Shown: one piece after another, positions 1-10,918 of the stretch
How positions within the stretch are numbered: position 1 is the stretch's first letter
Layout: each line of letters starts with the position of its first letter
Source: Branchiostoma floridae
Taxonomy: Eukaryota > Chordata > Leptocardii > Amphioxiformes > Branchiostomatidae
Length of the DNA: 64,000 bases
Reading direction: 5' to 3'
NCBI RefSeq assembly: GCF_000003815.2
Contig: NC_049992.1
Coordinates: 12,864,354 to 12,928,353, forward strand
Position numbers and translations under genes: made by a program
The notes under the pieces: model-generated
What the model was told of the DNA's origin: nothing
Database searches by the model: none
The model's input: the letters and a program-made list of their open reading frames with translations, nothing else

Positions 1-1144
1 AAAACAGAGTTGCTCATTGTCAATACTACGTACTTCGTCAAGAGGTGACCTTTCTTCCTATAGGTACAAATTGTGCGTTCCGAACTCCCCAAGCCTGATC
101 CACTGGACTTGACACGACAAATAAAATTACAGCGACTTTTGTCAGGTCTACATGTATAGCAACTACTTACAGTACAACTTAAGACACATAACGTTATATG
201 GATATCTATAGGTTTGAACAAATCAACATATATGGTCTAGCATGTCATTTACACTATTGGTCCTATGGTATAAACATTCGTGGATATATTGCCTACTTGT
301 ACACAATTAGGATTATCGCCTGCCAGAATGTAGTTTAGATTTATCTATCGTACAGAGAGTAGCAAATTCTTTAGAGCAAGCGGAAAGTAATACTAGTAAC
401 GTTATATCTAGAGAGATCAGTTAAAGTATAACGAACTGTAATTTCGAGAAGTAACTAACATATACTAGTTATTGACGATGCAACTTATTAAATCGTCGGC
501 GGACAGAAGTTGGTACCTTTAAATCTGAACCGGAACAGAACATATATAACTTCTTAATCATTTGTTGGCGATTATCGGATATTACTGCAAAACATCAAAG
601 CATAGGTACTTAACCGTAGAAATGGAAAATATAAGTATAGAAATGCAAATATATGACGGACCAACAGACTCTGGCTGTAAGAATAATTGCAATTTTCTCA
701 TTGTTTGAAGCGCTAATTGTGATGAGCAGTTAGGATCGTGTTTTTTTTGCCCCGCAATGCAGTGGACTGTCTCTGTGTCAGTGTCTCCAGAGGGCTGATG
801 TAACAACTCAAAATCGAAACGTTTCTCAAGCTCTTGCTTTCCCTAAGCGTTTAAAGTTTAATCCGTCCTTTTAGGCTAGCTGATAAGCGGAACCGGGAGC
901 TTGAGAAATTTTGCCTTCTCACACCTGCTTGGACATTGCTTAGACTCCACCTGCAGCTTCGTCTACCAACGTCTGGATGGGGGGTGGGGGGTGGCTGAGG
1001 GTGCTTGTATACATGTAGATTTATGTAGAGCGTATATGCATATAAGTTATATAAAGGTAGTGTGTCAACTGCCCTATGTATTGACAAACTCGATCCGCAA
1101 TGAAGTTTCCACAAACTGCTCAAAAATTCGCAAAGGATTTTGAT
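1..1144. other. No gene recognised
   Basis: AT-rich sequence with only short open frames of no recognisable family. I see no splice-flanked exon, RNA gene or clear repeat here. Confidence 0.5.
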
Positions 1145-1800
1145 AGAAGCATTTTCTTTCCCCTAGTCACCCCTCCATACGTAATTGGAACAATTCAGGC
1201 GTAAATCGTTTATCGTCAGGGTACCAAGTAAGTTTTTGCCCTGTTTAAGTGCACGAACGTACCAAGAAAGGAACTTCAGGTACCAAGAAAGAACCCGTAT
1301 CTTAAAGATAAGATTTGATATCTGTATAACATGCGTTGAATGTTTTATAGAGAGAGCGGGCCAATAAGGTTAGAATAACATTGTACTTACTTGTATTTTC
1401 ACCCAAATACAAAATGGTACATTCTAGAAGCACTGCTTTACATAGACCAATCACAAACGAGAATTGTGCTGTGATTTTCCGTTCAAGACATTGGGCGCCA
1501 TTGTCCGACTCTTTTTTCGACGGAGGAACGTCGGATCGCGGATCGCTGGATCTGTTCGCAAGATTGAACTGAAATGTTTCTCGTCTGCGTTCACCGTGCA
1601 TTGTGTGAGTGGCTGCAGGCCAGTCCAGGGAGGTTTCTATAATATTTTGTCTGGAATTTTTCAGTCAGTCATTCCGTCAGAGCCTCAAAAATCTTACGTC
1701 AACAAAGAACGCGGCACTAAAGACAGCAAAGTTGGCTTTTAATTGAAGCTTTTATCCAGATTTTTGGCACAATTTTCTGTTTATATATTGATGATCTCAG
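1145..1800 (+). promoter_or_regulatory. Possible promoter-like stretch
   Basis: A CCAAT motif (gaccaatcac, about 1446-1455) is followed by gcgccattgt (about 1496-1505), which resembles a YY1 site, and by a locally CG-richer segment to about 1560. An open frame at 1464-1742 lies across it but matches no family I know. There is no TATA box and no recognised downstream exon. This is a weak call made from motif spacing only; it may be ordinary sequence or part of an old repeat. Confidence 0.15.
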
Positions 1801-2053
1801 ACAAAACGCGCGGGTCCCGGATCGATATGAAACAACAACCAGTGCCCCAGCTCACTATGTAGAGTGAAATAGTAACGTTAAGTCAGAACCTGAAAAACTC
1901 CCACAAAGATTTAGATTTAGTTTGAGTTGTTGTTTTTTTAAGGAAGGAAAATAGAAAAGAAAAGCTCAGCTGTAGTGGTCTCGACAGATGGTCTCGACAG
2001 ATGTAGTGGTCTGTCAATCACCTGATTCTCACCTGTCGTACGTGTTTGGATTG

Positions 2054-2480
2054 TTTGTCACAATTAGCCCCTAAGGTACAGTTTTCTCACAAAAATACCT
2101 CAGATTGATATTGAAAAGTGTTCCGAATTCTAGTAGTGTCACTTTTGTTTCATTTTTTCCCTGTAAAACCTGTGATTTTTGTGCGTTCAGTTCTCACTCT
2201 GCAGTGAATATAATACCCAACCGCAGTACGTCTGAACGTGTTCCCGCCAAATTGATTTAAGGACAATTCGTTTGTCACAATGTTAGCCCGAAAAGTGCCC
2301 AATTTCGACATAAGCATACCTCAGAATCATCGTGAAAAGTGCACCAGTGTCACTCCTGTTTAATGATCTTTAAATTTCAATCTTGTTTTGTAAGATTTTT
2401 ATAAGTTCAGTTCTCTCTCCGCGGTAATGAATGTAACGTTACCGTCCCCCACCGCGGTCTGTCCGTTTTCCCGCCAAAAG
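2054..2480. repeat. Two-copy tandem duplication, about 217-bp period
   Basis: Copy 1 (about 2054-2250) and copy 2 (about 2271-2480) share the same order of landmarks: tttgtcacaa, atacctcaga, gaaaagtg, agtgtcac, gttcagttct and a terminal cccgccaaa. The copies have diverged by substitutions and small indels, so the duplication is not recent. No coding capacity was seen. Confidence 0.7.
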
Positions 2481-2485
2481 GCATG

Positions 2486-3309
2486 TAATGTTACATACAG
2501 CTACTTCAGCTGGTCTAATTAAGAAAAACTGAATGCAGCTGCGATATGTTTCAACGACTACCACCGTGCGACTACAGGTGACACAGTGAATGATGAAGAT
2601 CAAACAACTTAATAGTATTTTGTTGAACCGCCCTTCGTTAAATTGCCATGTCAGTCATAACCATGGTCACGTTCGTCTTCAATGGGGAGAAATGGGCTTA
2701 GATTGGATTTTTGAAAACACGACACGTTTTTAATTCATTGCTTGCAGCTCCAAAAGCGCCGACTAGCTGAACACCATCAAACTGCAGAGCAGACTGATAA
2801 GAGACGAGCATACGTTCTTGTGCGCTTCTATCTAAAAAAATATGTATACATTACACACATTTTAGAAGAAATCAAGATGCGATGCGTGGCATATTGAATA
2901 CTTATTTCAGTTTTTATTCATGCACCCGTTTCACTTTCAAGAAGCCAATGCAAACTGATTGGTTTTAGACACCACTATGTTTTGCTTATTCGTTGTTCCA
3001 TGCAGGCTCTGATCATGATGTACATGTATAAGCATGAATTTGCTGACATCTTTTATCAGGTCTGTTACATATTTTGCATGTTTTTACAATCTTAAACACC
3101 TGTCTCTCGTAGGCCACACTTAAATCTCTAATTTTGCTTACAGATGGCGAAAGACTGATGTGCAACTACGGGTCTATCTGCCTGAATCTGAACAGGGATG
3201 GAAGCAAGTCAAGCATATGATCACGCAAGTGTGAGAGAGTTTTGTTATATAGTCAAACAGGCATGTGAGCTGAGGCCCGCTCTTTGCTGCGTCAACGCTG
3301 CGTGAGCTT
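2486..3309. other. No gene recognised
   Basis: Intergenic sequence between the two-copy repeat and the minisatellite. No credible exon, RNA gene or element boundary was found. Confidence 0.45.
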
Positions 3310-5080
3310 TGCCTAGAATTTACTGCTAAAACGATTTTGACTTCGTGATTGTGCCGCGAATTTACTGTTACAACGACGACTTCGTGGTTGTGCTGCGATT
3401 TTACTGCGACAACGACGATTTTGTCTTTGTGGTTGTGCCGTGAATTTACTGCTACAGCGATAATTTTGTCTATGTGGTTGTGCCGTGACTTTACTGCTAC
3501 AACGACGCTTTAGTCTTAGCGGTTGTGCCGTGATTTCACTGCTACAGCGACGAAATTGACTTCCATGGCCGTGTGATTTTACTGTTTCAAAGACAATCTG
3601 CCTTTGATTTTGCGCGACTTTACTGCTACAATGACGATTTTGTCTTCGTGGTTGTGCCGTGACTTTACTGCTACAACAATTTTGTCTTCGTGGTTGTGTC
3701 GTGACTTTACTGCTACAGCGATGATTTTGTCTTCGTGGTTGTTTACTGGTACATTACAACGACGATTTTATCTTCGTGGTTGTGCAGTGACTTTACAGCT
3801 ACAGCGGTAATTTTGTCTTCGTGGTTGTGCCGTGACTTTACTGCTACAGCGATAATTTTGTCTATGTGGTTGTGCCGTGACTTTACTGCTACAACGACGC
3901 TTTAGTCTTCGTGGTTGTGCCGTGACTTTACTGCTACAGCGACGATTTTGTCTTCGTGGTTGTGCCGTGACTTTACTGCTACAGTGACGATTTTGTCTTC
4001 GTGGTTGTGCCGTGACTTTACTGCTACAGCGATAATTTTGTCTATGTGGTTGTGCCGTGACTTTACTGCTACAGCGACGCTTTAGTCTTCGTGGTTGTGC
4101 CGTGACTTTACTGCTACAGCGACGCTTTAGTCTTCGTGGTTGTGCCGTGACTTTACTGCTACAGCGACGATTTTGTCTTCGTGGTTGTGCCGCGACTTTA
4201 CAGCGACGATTTTGTCTTCGTGGTTGTGCCGTGACTTTACTGCTTTAACAATTTGTCTTCGTGGTGGAGCCGTGACTTTACTGCTACAGCGACGATTTTC
4301 ACTTCGTGGTTGTGCCGTGACTTTACTGCTACAGCGACGATTTTCACTTCGTGGTTGCACCGTGACTTTACTGCTACAGGGACGATTTTGTCTTTGTGGT
4401 TGTGCCGTGACTTTACTGCTACAACAAATTTGTCTTCGTGGTTGTGCCGTGACTTAACTGCTACAGCGACAATTTTGACTTCCATGGCAGTGAGATTTTA
4501 CTGCTACAAAGACATTCTGCCTTTGAGCGACTGTACCGTTACAACGACAAATTTGTCTTCGTGGTTATGTTGTGACGTAAGTGCTACAACGACGATTTTT
4601 TTTCACATCATGGTTGTGCCGTACCTTTAATGCTACAACGACAATTTTGACTTTGTGGTTCTGCTGCGACTTAACTGCTACAACGACGATTTTGTTTTCG
4701 TGGTTGTGCCGCGATTCTACTGCTACAAGGATGATTTCGACTTCGTGGTTGTGCAGTGAATTAACTCCTACAACGACGATTTTGTCAGCGTGGTTTTGCC
4801 TTGACTTTACTGCTACAACGACGATTTTCACTTCGTGATTGTGCTGCGACTTAAGTGCTGCAACGACAATTTTGATTTCGTGGCTCTGCTACTTTATTGC
4901 TACAACGACAATTTTCAGTTCATGTTTGTACGACATTACATCTACAGCGACGACTTTGTCTTCGTTCTTGCTCCGTGCCTTTACTACCACAACGACGACT
5001 TTGTCTCTGTGTTTGCGTCGTGACTTTACTGGTACTGCTGCAACGACGATGTTGCCTTCGTGTTTGTGCCGTGATGTTAC
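3310..5080. repeat. 45-bp minisatellite array, about 1.75 kb
   Basis: A head-to-tail array whose commonest unit is about 45 bp. Landmarks are tcgtggttgtgccgtgac, tttactgctacagcgac and gattttgtct. I estimate 35-40 units; many are shortened or diverged, especially at both ends (before 3600 and after 4480), while about 3900-4250 is most uniform. Because 45 is divisible by three, several frames on both strands stay open and give repetitive peptides (for example RDFTATATILSSWLC). These are consequences of the period, not evidence of genes: there is no start context, splice structure or recognisable domain. Confidence 0.92.
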
Positions 5081-5969
5081 TAGTATGGAGGGCCCATTTG
5101 GAAACCAACTTTCTAAAGTTAAAGGGATTACCCACTCGTCTTAAGAAATAAATGCACCAATTCTAATTGGCACTAATGTTTGGCAGCATTGACGTCATGC
5201 GCATCCTGACATGGCCACTAACAGTCTCCGCATATAATGTGTCTTGTGTGCACCTGGCTCAAATATCTACAAAGATCTGTATTCAGAAAACAGATTCAAG
5301 ATTCAGAATCAGGTTTCTCCGTTGTTGGACAGACTGCAAGTATTCAAGCTGTTTGGATATTCTGACCTTCCAAAGTGATAGCTATATAATCCGTGAGCCA
5401 AGTGATGCTCAAGACTTGAGATATTCCTGTTAAATCTGTTGGTTCTTATGTGGAGAATGTTGATGGTTGTGGGCAGGATGACGTCCCAAATTCCCTCAGC
5501 AATGGAGGTACACCTTGACGTGGTGCTGGGGCTTTTGCTAAGATGCCTCCCCTAAATTAATGAAAGGTAAGATGGTAAGTTGTGGTGTACAATATAAGTG
5601 GAGGGTACTATCATGTGAAGACTAATCCACTTTGTCAACCAGTCCCAACAACCCCTCACCAGTACCAAGAGACTACAAGTAGCTAGCGCAGTATATTGTT
5701 TTCTTTCTTTCCTCTCTCTCTCTCACACGCACACTCTCTCTCTCTCGTTGTTCGATGATATCAGAAGGGTGTATAATTTGTACAACCACCTTTGTTAATT
5801 GGATTATACTGAGGGAATGCTGTCATAAACCACATAAATGAATTTACGAATATTGATTACCGAAACTTAAATGCAATGAAATATGACCTTAATACCCTAA
5901 ACTTATGAATGATGTCATCACAATAACTTAGTGCCCTATGGAATAAGAGATGCTTTGTAGTTGACCAGT
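5081..5969. other. No gene; CT-rich simple repeat inside
   Basis: An 88-codon open frame at 5167-5433 has no recognisable domain. A pyrimidine-rich CT/CA simple repeat lies at about 5700-5748. Nothing else was identified. Confidence 0.45.
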
Positions 5970-5977
5970 CTCTTGAC

Positions 5978-6362
5978 CAGGGGTGGGTACCGGTACAAAA
6001 CCGTTTTTTTCTTATTGGACCGGTCCAGAAAAGGCGAAAATATGATCAGGCATTCACATCTTATGGTGCTCACCGATTGAGGAAAATAACAAGTGCGAAG
6101 TAGAGTAGAGTCTATAGTCATTTCTACCAAGTTTTACAGTCAATAGTCAGCTAACAATTAGCCTTGAAGGATTTTAAAACGTCCATGGGAGTCGAATCTT
6201 CTACAAAACAGATTCCTTTGAAGTGACATGTACCGTTGCTTTGAGTATCGTCCATTCACAAGTTTTCACATACTGAATCAGGTCCAGGTTCAGGTCCGAA
6301 CCTGGAACTGATCCTCTGGACCGGACCTGGACTTGAATTTTCTGTACCAGTACCCACTCCTA
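5978..6362. mobile_element. hAT-type non-autonomous DNA transposon (385 bp)
   Basis: The left end CAGGGGTGGGTACCGGTACA and the inverted right end match at 17 of 20 positions. The element is flanked by an exact 8-bp direct repeat, CTCTTGAC, at 5970-5977 and 6363-6370. An 8-bp target duplication with a CAGGG-type terminus is the signature of the hAT superfamily (established knowledge). The interior is non-coding and has further inverted CCGGTCC / GGACCGG blocks, so it must have been moved by a transposase encoded elsewhere. The exact target duplication implies it is intact end to end. Confidence 0.88.
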
Positions 6363-6370
6363 CTCTTGAC

Positions 6371-6796
6371 ATATGGCGTATTGTTAATGTTTATTCGTAC
6401 ACCTTCTTGCCCACAGTGACGTAATATGTGGACAGTCAACTAAGCGAATATTGTTTTTTCCAAACGCCGTTGCATAACAGCCATACCAGGTTCGAATCTG
6501 AGAGGCAGTTACAAAACTTGAGTGCAGTGCCACATTGTCCTTGACTATCCAAAAGCAAATAGAAAAAAATGTCTTGCCCCTTTGCTCAATATCAACCAGT
6601 ATTACGTGCTAAAACATGTTTATTTTTAACACATGTAGAGAGTGATGGACAGAAGCAGAATGTTTAAGTGTTTAATTCCAAAGGTTTACTTGGGCTCCAC
6701 TTGTTTACCTCTTATAGATAAACAGGTGTCAAAATAACACGTACGAATTAAAGGCAAACATTCAGAGACGCTCATGTAAAAACACCACTTAAAACG
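6371..6796. other. No gene recognised
   Basis: Spacer between the hAT element and the next inverted-repeat element. No credible coding or RNA feature was seen. Confidence 0.4.
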
Positions 6797-6945
6797 CTCT
6801 CTCCAAGCAGACGTTTCTGGGGGAAAGTCTTGGCCTTAATTCTTTTATACTCCGTTTTCTTCCCCCAAATTAGAAGGGAGTGTGGAAAAAAATCCATTTA
6901 AGATGAAGGTCATAATTTTTCCCACCAACCTCTGCTTGGAGAGTA
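6797..6945. mobile_element. Remnant of a CTCCAAGCAGA inverted-repeat element
   Basis: CTCTCCAAGCAGA (about 6799-6811) is mirrored by TCTGCTTGGAGAG (about 6931-6943). The same terminal motif bounds the clearer element at 56459-56620 and appears at 14.75-14.93 kb and 61.19 kb. The interior here does not match those copies well, so this is a diverged relative. Confidence 0.45.
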
Positions 6946-7319
6946 CATGTACCAAATAAGGCTGGTATTAGCTTCGTTTCATTCGTTTTTCTCCTTGTTC
7001 CTCTGGTATTTGCTCAAGTATTTTGTTTATAGTGCAACTCGGAAAATTAGACAGTCTTCCCATGAAAGATGATTTGCGTACCCACCCACTCCACAGGAAC
7101 AAGATGCCGCAATTCGTTTTTTTTTGCCACTTGACCGCCAGGTCATGAGTGCACTTTCCTACCGGTACCATTGACAGGATCATCCTGTCAATAATAGCCA
7201 CTTCCATGATCCAATGATGATACGCCAGAACATTGAAATCATTTTTGCTGATGTATAATTTTTATGGTTGATAAATTATCCAGACAAATTACCCGGATTT
7301 GAATAACCGTTTGACATAT

Positions 7320-8344
7320 TATATATATAACTTTATTGCACAACAATTGTATGAGGTACAAAGTATGGCATCTGCATAACTACAGTGCTATAACTTAACT
7401 TAAGGCTTATCTAACTAATACAGGAGTTGTAGTATGGGATAAGTTTCTTACAATCATTGGAGGCTTTTACAATCATTTGGGGAATTTCTAATGTCTAAAC
7501 CTTCTTTGATATATTTTTCTATATCTGCCATGCAAGGATTGTCACATGTCATTATGTATTTGAATTTGCACTTCAGGTCCATTTGGATAAATCCTTGTGT
7601 ACAAAATGACAGCCTTCTGTATAGAGAATTGCGTATATCGGAATATTTGGGACATACAACCATAAAGTGATATTCGTCTTCTATTAGCTCTGGACAGAAT
7701 GGACAAACCCTCTAGTCGATAGGGATTTTTTTTTAATCTTCCGGTTTCTATATTTAATTTGTTACAGCCAATTCTGAGTTGTGTGATTGCCCTACGAACG
7801 TCAAGGCTCTTTATGGTTAAAATGTAATTTTCTTGCTTGTAATGCTTGTTCAATGTAGAAAGAGAGGAGAGTTTGGAATTGTTTCGAATAGAAGAATGCG
7901 AATTTTGCACGTATATATCTTGTAAACGTTGTCGTAACTGAGTGGTGATTGTGTCTATGTGGTATGACCTCGGGTTTAGCCATATGTGTCCAAAGCCTTG
8001 GTAGTTGAGGATATTTTTTACGTGGACAATGAAATCATGTTCTCCGAATGAAACAGTATTGTATGCCTCACGAAGAAGGGCATCTTCGGACAGATTAACT
8101 AAACGATGCCAATATTTTACAAGTTGTATTTCTGCATCAATCCTAGCTGGGAAAGTTCCCAATTCTCCCCTGACACCATCGTTGGAGGCTTTGGCATGAA
8201 TGCCTAACAGAAATTTTTGGAAGCGCATGTCAATGATGTCAAATTCTGGAATTTGTTGATTTGAGTCTAGGTTTATAATTTGGAAGCCGTTATCTTGTAA
8301 AATATGGCTATTGGCATGGCACAATAGTATTCTTTATCGTATTC
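7320..8344 (-). pseudogene. Broken LINE (non-LTR retrotransposon) 3' fragment, ORF2 C-terminus
   Basis: The minus strand encodes the C-terminal part of a retrotransposon polyprotein, closely similar to the better copy at 25620-27251. The stretch from FLLGIHAKASNDG to the GRLKKNP region (8324 down to about 7725) is in one frame. An extra T in a T-run near 7725-7735, compared with the other copy, shifts the frame just before the Cys-His motif, which continues in another frame down to 7454. The 3' flank contains AATAAA followed by a TA-rich tail at 7320-7345, as in the other copy. The 5' side runs into the assembly gap. It is not functional. Confidence 0.88.
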
Positions 8345-8444
8345 NNNNNNNNNNNNNNNNNNNNNNNNNNNNNNNNNNNNNNNNNNNNNNNNNNNNNNNN
8401 NNNNNNNNNNNNNNNNNNNNNNNNNNNNNNNNNNNNNNNNNNNN
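8345..8444. other. Assembly gap (100 N)
   Basis: One hundred consecutive N. The LINE remnant enters the gap from the left and does not obviously resume on the right, so gap size and content are unknown. Confidence 0.99.
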
Positions 8445-8827
8445 TATCGGTACATGTACTACTTTTTCTTCCAATTTCTTACCTAATTCACCTTCGGAAG
8501 CTCAAAGGTTATAGTTATACAACCTGTATAGTTAAACAATCTGCGAAAAACACACCACACCGACAAAATCAAACATACTCATGGCCATATCTTTCCCATG
8601 ATGTCAACTCTGTCTACGAAACTCACGTGGGTGTAAATTTACACAGGTCAAAAGCCTGTTTGTCCTTGGCTATGTCATTAAGTCCTACAGTCATCAAACA
8701 AAGTTTTCTGAAAAACACCTTTCCGTAACTGGGTAACCACGATCGCATATTGGAATGGTGACGACAGATGTTGGGGTAAGGCATAGCTATAGGATATGTA
8801 CTATGGAGAGGCGCCAGCCTTGTCTAG
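8445..8827. other. No gene recognised
   Basis: Short non-repetitive spacer right of the gap. No exon or element end could be assigned. Confidence 0.4.
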
Positions 8828-9074
8828 CCCCCCTTTCCACAAGACGGCGATCGGGCTGCGCTCTCACTGCGACCTAAATAGGATACGTGTATCATTCGAT
8901 TTCACACTGAGTATATCATACAAAACGTAAAAGTGTGACTGAGAAGACAACAAAACACACAAAGTCTCTTTTCTTTTCTATAGTTTATAGTTATTATAGT
9001 CAATTCGTTGAGCGATCTGTCAAATTTGAGGTCGCAGAGAGCGCGGCGAGAGCGCCGTCCTAGTGGACAGGGGG
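8828..9074. mobile_element. MITE, about 247 bp, CCCC...AAGACGGCG ends
   Basis: The left end (about 8828-8874: CCCC, TTCCAC, AAGACGGCGA, CTGCGCTCTC, TGCGACCT) is mirrored at the right end (about 9028-9074: AGGTCGCAG, GAGAGCG, GCCGTCCT, GTGGACAGGGGG), giving an imperfect inverted repeat of about 46 bp. The interior holds cgtaaaagtgtgact followed by gaagacaacaaaa, which also occurs at 13.45 kb and, inverted, in the 25.38-kb element. The target duplication is unclear. Confidence 0.7.
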
Positions 9075-9109
9075 TATCAATGGTCTCGTTCCGAAACGCC
9101 AGTCTACAT

Positions 9110-9400
9110 TCCATCCCAAGATCCCTCTAGAGATCCCTGACTCTCACACTGTCAGACATAGGAGAACTTTCCTTCCAACAGCAGTAAGACTATGGAACAA
9201 GCTATCAGAGAGAATAGCTACCATTAGAGATAGACAGAAATTCAGAATGTTCTCCTTTGTTCAGTTTATTACAATTGTGCTTGTACATATGTAGATATGT
9301 ATAATTACAATATGATATTGAAAATACCAGTGCCATTTCAGTTTTACATTGCTAATCTTAATTTGTCGGATCACTCCGGCCGAGCTCTAAATAAAATAAT
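9110..9400 (+). mobile_element. Retrotransposon C-terminal remnant with 3' tail
   Basis: Reading the plus strand from about 9158 gives RHRRTFLPTAVRLWNKLS and then a short helix-like segment. The pattern FLPxAxRLWNxL is typical of the extreme C-terminus of LINE ORF2 proteins (established knowledge). The frame soon closes and is followed by an AT-rich tail with AATAAA near 9390. It is a 5'-truncated dead copy, from a family different from the 7.3-kb and 25.6-kb LINE. Confidence 0.6.
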
Positions 9401-9584
9401 CTCTATCCACCGTTTTTAAAAAGACCGAAAATGCGACATTTTTTGCAAGGCCTATGTAGAGGCATTATTGAAGTGCATGTTCCTTTCTGTATGGTCAACA
9501 TAGTTTTACAGCAACAGTATCTGAGATCAGAATATTACAACGAAAATGGTAATGATAAAGAATATTATCATATAGCCAGGGGAC

Positions 9585-10100
9585 GTGGGCCAATCAGAAG
9601 GCTCCATTTCATGCTGGTTATGACGCCGTAACAGCCGTGCATTAAATTTTTGATTATCGCACGTGTGCATTAAAAACATTTGAAAGTTGAAACCAATCAG
9701 AAGGACAGACAAACAGGACGCTGGCCAATCAGAATGAGATATCCAGGAATCGTCCATCTGCCAAGATAGGGGAATAAGTACAGGCATGGCAGGGGGGATG
9801 GCTCCCTCTATCAACATCGGTAGTGCGTGGTTCTTTGTTCAAAGGAAACATTTGCCGTCTTAAAACAACATTGAATTACCTATAAAATTTAAGACAATAA
9901 AATCTATTTCAAGTCATGTCCAATTTAAACTGCAAATGGAAAATAAAATTATTTGCACCCCCGCCCATTCAAGTTCAGACGGCAATAACACCACGGTCCG
10001 CCATTGAGTAGCGGTCATGGCGCTGGAGGACCAAAATGCTACCTTTCTTCGGAGAAGTCGTGTCTGGGTTCGTAGCGAACGAGATTCTCAAGAGCTGTGA
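9585..10100 (+). promoter_or_regulatory. Three CCAAT motifs upstream of a short ATG frame
   Basis: Three copies of CCAATCAGAA (near 9590, 9694 and 9724) precede a CG-richer stretch with gtccgccattgag near 9997 and an ATG in fair context at 10017. That ATG opens a 27-codon frame (10017-10100, starting MALEDQNATF) that matches nothing I can name. This could be a promoter with a short first exon, a processed fragment or chance. No GT donor or downstream exon was established. Confidence 0.2.
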
Positions 10101-10424
10101 AGCACAGGGATCCCGGAATGCCTCAGAAAATCCGGCAGAGATTTAGCGCCTGATACGAACGAACTCGACAAACTGGAGAATGGGCGAGTGGAGAAATACG
10201 GAGCGTGCAACAGTTTGTAACATAATGAATCGACTTTGTTCTTATTTTAAGCCTTGGAACAGAAATACATTTCACGTACAAGTTTTATGTTGTTCAAATT
10301 CACTGTTCACTGAATAAAAGATGTATGTTTTATAAAGGAATTTGTCGCTCCTACTCAACCGGAAACTCTACTCTACTCTACTCTACCCTTAAATGGGTCA
10401 GTGTGGGTAAGCTATATGATAATA

Positions 10425-10601
10425 GGGTTAATGACCCACCTGTTCCTCGGTATATATGGTGTCATAACGCCTGGTCCTTTGCTATAACCACCTCATAAAA
10501 CCACCTCGTTCGCTTCGCTCACTCGGTGGTTTTATTCGGTGGTTATAGCAAAGGACCAGGCGTTATGACACCATATACACCTCGGGGCGGGTCATTAACC
10601 C
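10425..10601. repeat. Near-perfect 177-bp palindrome (foldback)
   Basis: The arms (about 79 bp each, starting gggttaatgaccc and ending gggtcattaaccc) pair almost completely around a loop of about 19 nt centred near 10513. Differences cluster in the outer third; the inner part around gcctggtcctttgctataacc pairs perfectly. A CTCTA microsatellite lies just upstream (about 10366-10386). Probably a foldback or MITE-type element; no clear target duplication. Confidence 0.85.
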
Positions 10602-10918
10602 TTAATTACAGTGTACATATAATTTTTTCCATGAATGGGGAACATAAGGTGGATTATCAGAAGGCAATTTTACTCACCTGTCTATGTAATTAAGTAAGTA
10701 GAAAGGGTCCAAATAGCACACTATCTATACTTAAGTCTTATTCCATATTTCAACATACTAATATATCTATATATGGTATGTTACTACATCTAAGAATCCT
10801 ATGCAATTACATGTAACCAAAAAGCAAATGATGAGCTAGTTTGAACACTAACCAGTCCATAGCATCTTGAATATTCCTACCCTTTGACTTTTATCTATTC
10901 AAAAGAACTATTATACAA

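Noticed and set aside
3310-5080. CRISPR-like array of repeats
   Set aside because: Units are contiguous without unique spacers, and the genome is eukaryotic. It is a minisatellite.
3604-5151. Many open frames on both strands across the minisatellite
   Set aside because: They follow from a 45-bp period (multiple of three) with few stops. No start context, domain or splice structure supports a gene.
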